A DNA stretch of 7,067 nt from Fimadaptatus sp963928645 (GTDB taxonomy: Bacteria; Bacillota; Clostridia; Christensenellales; Aristaeellaceae). Location of the stretch: contig CAWVGT010000122.1 of NCBI GenBank assembly GCA_963928645.1, positions 1-7,067 of the forward strand, written 5' to 3'. The translations under genes and the position numbers were made by a program. The notes beneath the pieces were generated by a model. It saw only the letters and a program-made list of their open reading frames with translations. It did not search any database and was not told the origin of the DNA. Positions 5,884 through 7,067 of the stretch are shown here, piece by piece (the first letter of the stretch is position 1; each line of letters opens with the position of its first letter).

Positions 5884-6677
5884 ATCTCAATCCATTTCAG
5901 GCGATAATACTCGGGCTCACGCAGGGCCTGGCCGAGTTCCTGCCGATAAGCTCGTCGGGCCACCTGCTGCTGGTTCAGAAGATATTCGACCTGCCCAGCA
6001 CCGGGCTGCTGCTGGAGGTGCTGCTGCACGCGGGCACGCTGCTGGCGGTGCTGGTGGTGTACTTCAAGCTGTTCTGGAACATGGTGCGCCACCCGGTGCG
6101 CAGCCTGCTGCCCGAGCTGGTCGTGGCCACGATACCGGCGGTGATAGCCACGCTGGCGTTCGGCGACTTCTTCGACGCGGCGTTCGAGGGCAATTTCCTG
6201 GGCTTTTCGTTCCTGATAACCACGGCGGTGCTGCTGGCGTCGGACTTCCTGTCGGCGCGGGTGGTGACGCACGACCGGCTGACCTGGCGCGACACCATCG
6301 TGATGGGCGTGATGCAGGCGGTTGCGATATTGCCGGGCGTGTCGCGCTCGGGCTCGACGATCGCGGCGGGCGTGTCCTCGGGCCTCAAGCGCAAGAAGGC
6401 CGCCGACTTCTCGTTCATGATGAGCGTGCCGGCGATACTGGGCTCGCTGGTGATGTCGCTCAAGGATCTGCTGACCGGCGAGAACGTGGCCCCCGCCGAC
6501 GTCAACTGGGCCACCACGATACTCGCGGTCGCGGTCGCGGCGGTGTCGGGCTTCCTGGCGATAAAGTTCATGCTGCGCATCATACGGCGCTGCCCGCTGA
6601 GGTATTTCGCGATTTATACAGCTGTGCTGGGCATTTATGTGCTGATCGACCAATATTTCCTGCATATCCTGTTTTAA
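5880..6677 (+). CDS. uppP: Undecaprenyl-diphosphate phosphatase (BacA/UppP family)
   Basis: Integral membrane enzyme that removes a phosphate from undecaprenyl diphosphate. This regenerates the lipid carrier for peptidoglycan and other wall polymers, and raised dosage confers bacitracin resistance in this family. The protein has 265 aa, typical for the family. The first signature runs from Q15 through E19 to SSSGH at 24-28 (E19 and H28 catalytic, Q15 in the first (E/Q) position). The second is LPGVSRSGST at 151-160 (R156). Hydrophobic segments occur at about 44-62, 77-94, 106-121, 138-151, 178-195, 211-231 and 243-260, fitting a polytopic protein. It starts with ATGA overlapping the rsmF stop by 4 nt and has its own GGAGG site. 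It is the last gene of the manA operon. No clear terminator follows, and the rpmH promoter begins 26 nt after the stop. A role in wall metabolism is well supported, and any link to the neighbours' functions is loose. Confidence 0.96.
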   Translation: MNLNPFQAIILGLTQGLAEFLPISSSGHLLLVQKIFDLPSTGLLLEVLLHAGTLLAVLVVYFKLFWNMVRHPVRSLLPELVVATIPAVIATLAFGDFFDAAFEGNFLGFSFLITTAVLLASDFLSARVVTHDRLTWRDTIVMGVMQAVAILPGVSRSGSTIAAGVSSGLKRKKAADFSFMMSVPAILGSLVMSLKDLLTGENVAPADVNWATTILAVAVAAVSGFLAIKFMLRIIRRCPLRYFAIYTAVLGIYVLIDQYFLHILF

Positions 6678-6702
6678 GTTTAGTGTGCGCAAGTAAACGC
6701 AC

Positions 6703-6731
6703 TTGACAGAAGCCGCGCGCTAATTTATACT
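6703..6731 (+). promoter_or_regulatory. Strong promoter of the rpmH cluster
   Basis: TTGACA (6703-6708) is a perfect -35, followed by an optimal 17-nt spacer and TATACT (6726-6731, 5/6 match). Transcription should start near G6738, giving a leader of about 92 nt before rpmH. A near-consensus promoter suits a ribosomal protein gene. A weak stem GTGCG/CGCAC (6685-6689 with 6698-6702) just upstream lacks a U-tract and is not a convincing uppP terminator. Confidence 0.9.
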
Positions 6732-6742
6732 ATAGAAGTTGC

Positions 6743-6805
6743 ATTGTCGGGCATCAGGCCCGCGCGCGCACTGCCAGCCATGCGGCGATATCCGCCGCCG
6801 ACAAT
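6743..6805 (+). promoter_or_regulatory. Putative structured 5' leader of rpmH (three-way junction)
   Basis: A perfect 8-bp stem ATTGTCGG (6743-6750) with CCGACAAT (6798-6805) closes the element. Directly inside it, GCAT (6751-6754) pairs with ATGC (6780-6783), and GGC (6757-6759) can extend this arm with GCC (6777-6779). The third arm is GGCG (6784-6787) with CGCC (6793-6796) and a 5-nt loop. Only one junction base is left unpaired. The fold would begin about 5 nt after the predicted transcription start and end 7 nt before the Shine-Dalgarno. It could be a binding site for autogenous control or an mRNA stabiliser. GC-rich DNA forms helices easily, so function is inference. I do not recognise a known Rfam leader. 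Confidence 0.5.
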
Positions 6806-6812
6806 AAGATTG

Positions 6813-6818
6813 AAGGAG
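6813..6818 (+). promoter_or_regulatory. Shine-Dalgarno of rpmH
   Basis: AAGGAG is a strong ribosome binding site 11 nt before ATG 6830, slightly longer than usual. A run of six T residues (6821-6826) lies between it and the start codon. Confidence 0.85.
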
Positions 6819-6829
6819 TGTTTTTTCCC

Positions 6830-6970
6830 ATGGCCAACAAGATGACTTACCAGCCCAAGACCCGCCAGCGTTCCAAGGTGCACGGCTTCCGCGCCCGCAT
6901 GAAGACCAAGAACGGCCGCAACGTGCTGGCCCGTCGCCGTCAGCGCGGTCGCAAGGTGCTCTCCGCGTAA
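6830..6970 (+). CDS. rpmH: 50S ribosomal protein L34
   Basis: Small, very basic protein of the large ribosomal subunit, 46 aa. The family signature is unmistakable: TYQPKTRQR at 6-14, KVHGFRARM at 16-24, TKNGRNVLARRR at 26-37 and GRKVLSA at 40-46. The N-terminus MANKM is about two residues longer than the common 44-aa form (MKRTYQP...). The codons include CGT and GGT, as expected for a highly expressed gene. It has its own strong promoter, a ~92-nt structured leader and an AAGGAG site. The next open frame begins 4 nt after the TAA, matching the conserved rpmH-rnpA order. Directly upstream is uppP rather than dnaA. Confidence 0.97.
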   Translation: MANKMTYQPKTRQRSKVHGFRARMKTKNGRNVLARRRQRGRKVLSA

Positions 6971-6974
6971 CCAG

Positions 6975-7067
6975 ATGAACGAAAAGCCGATAAAGGCCCC
7001 TGTGAACGGCCCCGTCGGGGTTGAGCGCTCCGGCGCATCAGCCGTGACGCGGGCTGATTCATTAGTT
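6975..7067 (+). CDS. rnpA: Probable ribonuclease P protein component, 5' part only
   Basis: This is the only plus-strand frame that stays open from rpmH to the window end (31 codons, no stop). Its position immediately after rpmH is the conserved place for rnpA, whose product is the protein subunit that helps RNase P RNA mature tRNA 5' ends. The visible residues form a non-conserved N-terminal tail. Only the last ones (TRADSLV) resemble the start of the RnpA fold, where a similar short motif precedes the NxxFxxV region that would lie beyond the window. ATG 6975 has no clear Shine-Dalgarno. GTG 7002, with AAAGG 5 nt upstream, is an alternative start. Identification rests mainly on context. Confidence 0.5.
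   Translation, partial: MNEKPIKAPVNGPVGVERSGASAVTRADSLV
7037..7058 (+). other. Stem-loop after rpmH (7-bp perfect inverted repeat)
   Basis: ATCAGCC (7037-7043) and GGCTGAT (7052-7058) form a perfect 7-bp stem with an 8-nt loop. A smaller hairpin CCCC-GTC-GGGG lies just upstream at 7010-7020. Neither is followed by a U-run (the next bases are TCATTAGTT), so they do not look like standard terminators. They fall in the presumed rnpA 5' region and could lower rnpA expression relative to rpmH. Confidence 0.4.

Noticed and set aside
6685..6702. Rho-independent terminator for the uppP operon
   Set aside because: The stem is only 5 bp with an 8-nt loop, lacks a U-run and reaches to the edge of the rpmH -35 box.

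Overview
The window is GC-rich bacterial chromosome from what is probably a high-GC Clostridia-like Firmicute. The signs are a helicase-nuclease of a type familiar from Clostridia, Bacillus-type manA, the Firmicutes-style long form of RsmF, and an L34 of Gram-positive type. The lineage is inferred from family resemblance, not proven. A notable quirk is that isoleucine is mostly encoded by AUA (about 46 of 72 Ile codons counted in the four large genes) despite the high GC content.

Layout, left to right. (1) 1-326 has no convincing gene. It begins with a degenerate 68-nt tandem repeat cut by the window edge. (2) 327-2657 (minus strand) encodes a DinG/XPD-type iron-sulfur helicase with an N-terminal RecB/Cas4-like PD-(D/E)XK nuclease domain. 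Its own sigma-70 promoter fixes the start at 2657. (3) About 2739-3337 is an intergenic tandem array of 151-nt units lying between two divergent promoters. Two of its units share 150 nt with only 3 mismatches. (4) 3449-6677 (plus strand) is a tightly coupled manA-rsmF-uppP operon (mannose-6-phosphate isomerase, 16S rRNA m5C methyltransferase, undecaprenyl-diphosphate phosphatase). Its genes overlap by 1 and 4 nt, and it is driven by a good promoter at 3386-3413. (5) A consensus-like promoter at 6703-6731 opens the rpmH cluster. It is followed by a compact, potentially three-way-junction leader, rpmH (L34), and the first 31 codons of an open frame that is probably rnpA (RNase P protein).

The plus-strand genes cover sugar phosphate interconversion, ribosome maturation, recycling of the cell-wall lipid carrier, and ribosome/tRNA-processing machinery. 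The helicase on the other strand probably acts in DNA repair. I see no phage, transposon, CRISPR or toxin-antitoxin genes. The most interesting unexplained elements are non-coding: the two intergenic repeat arrays and the rpmH leader fold. I do not see strong evidence for a wholly new multi-gene system.
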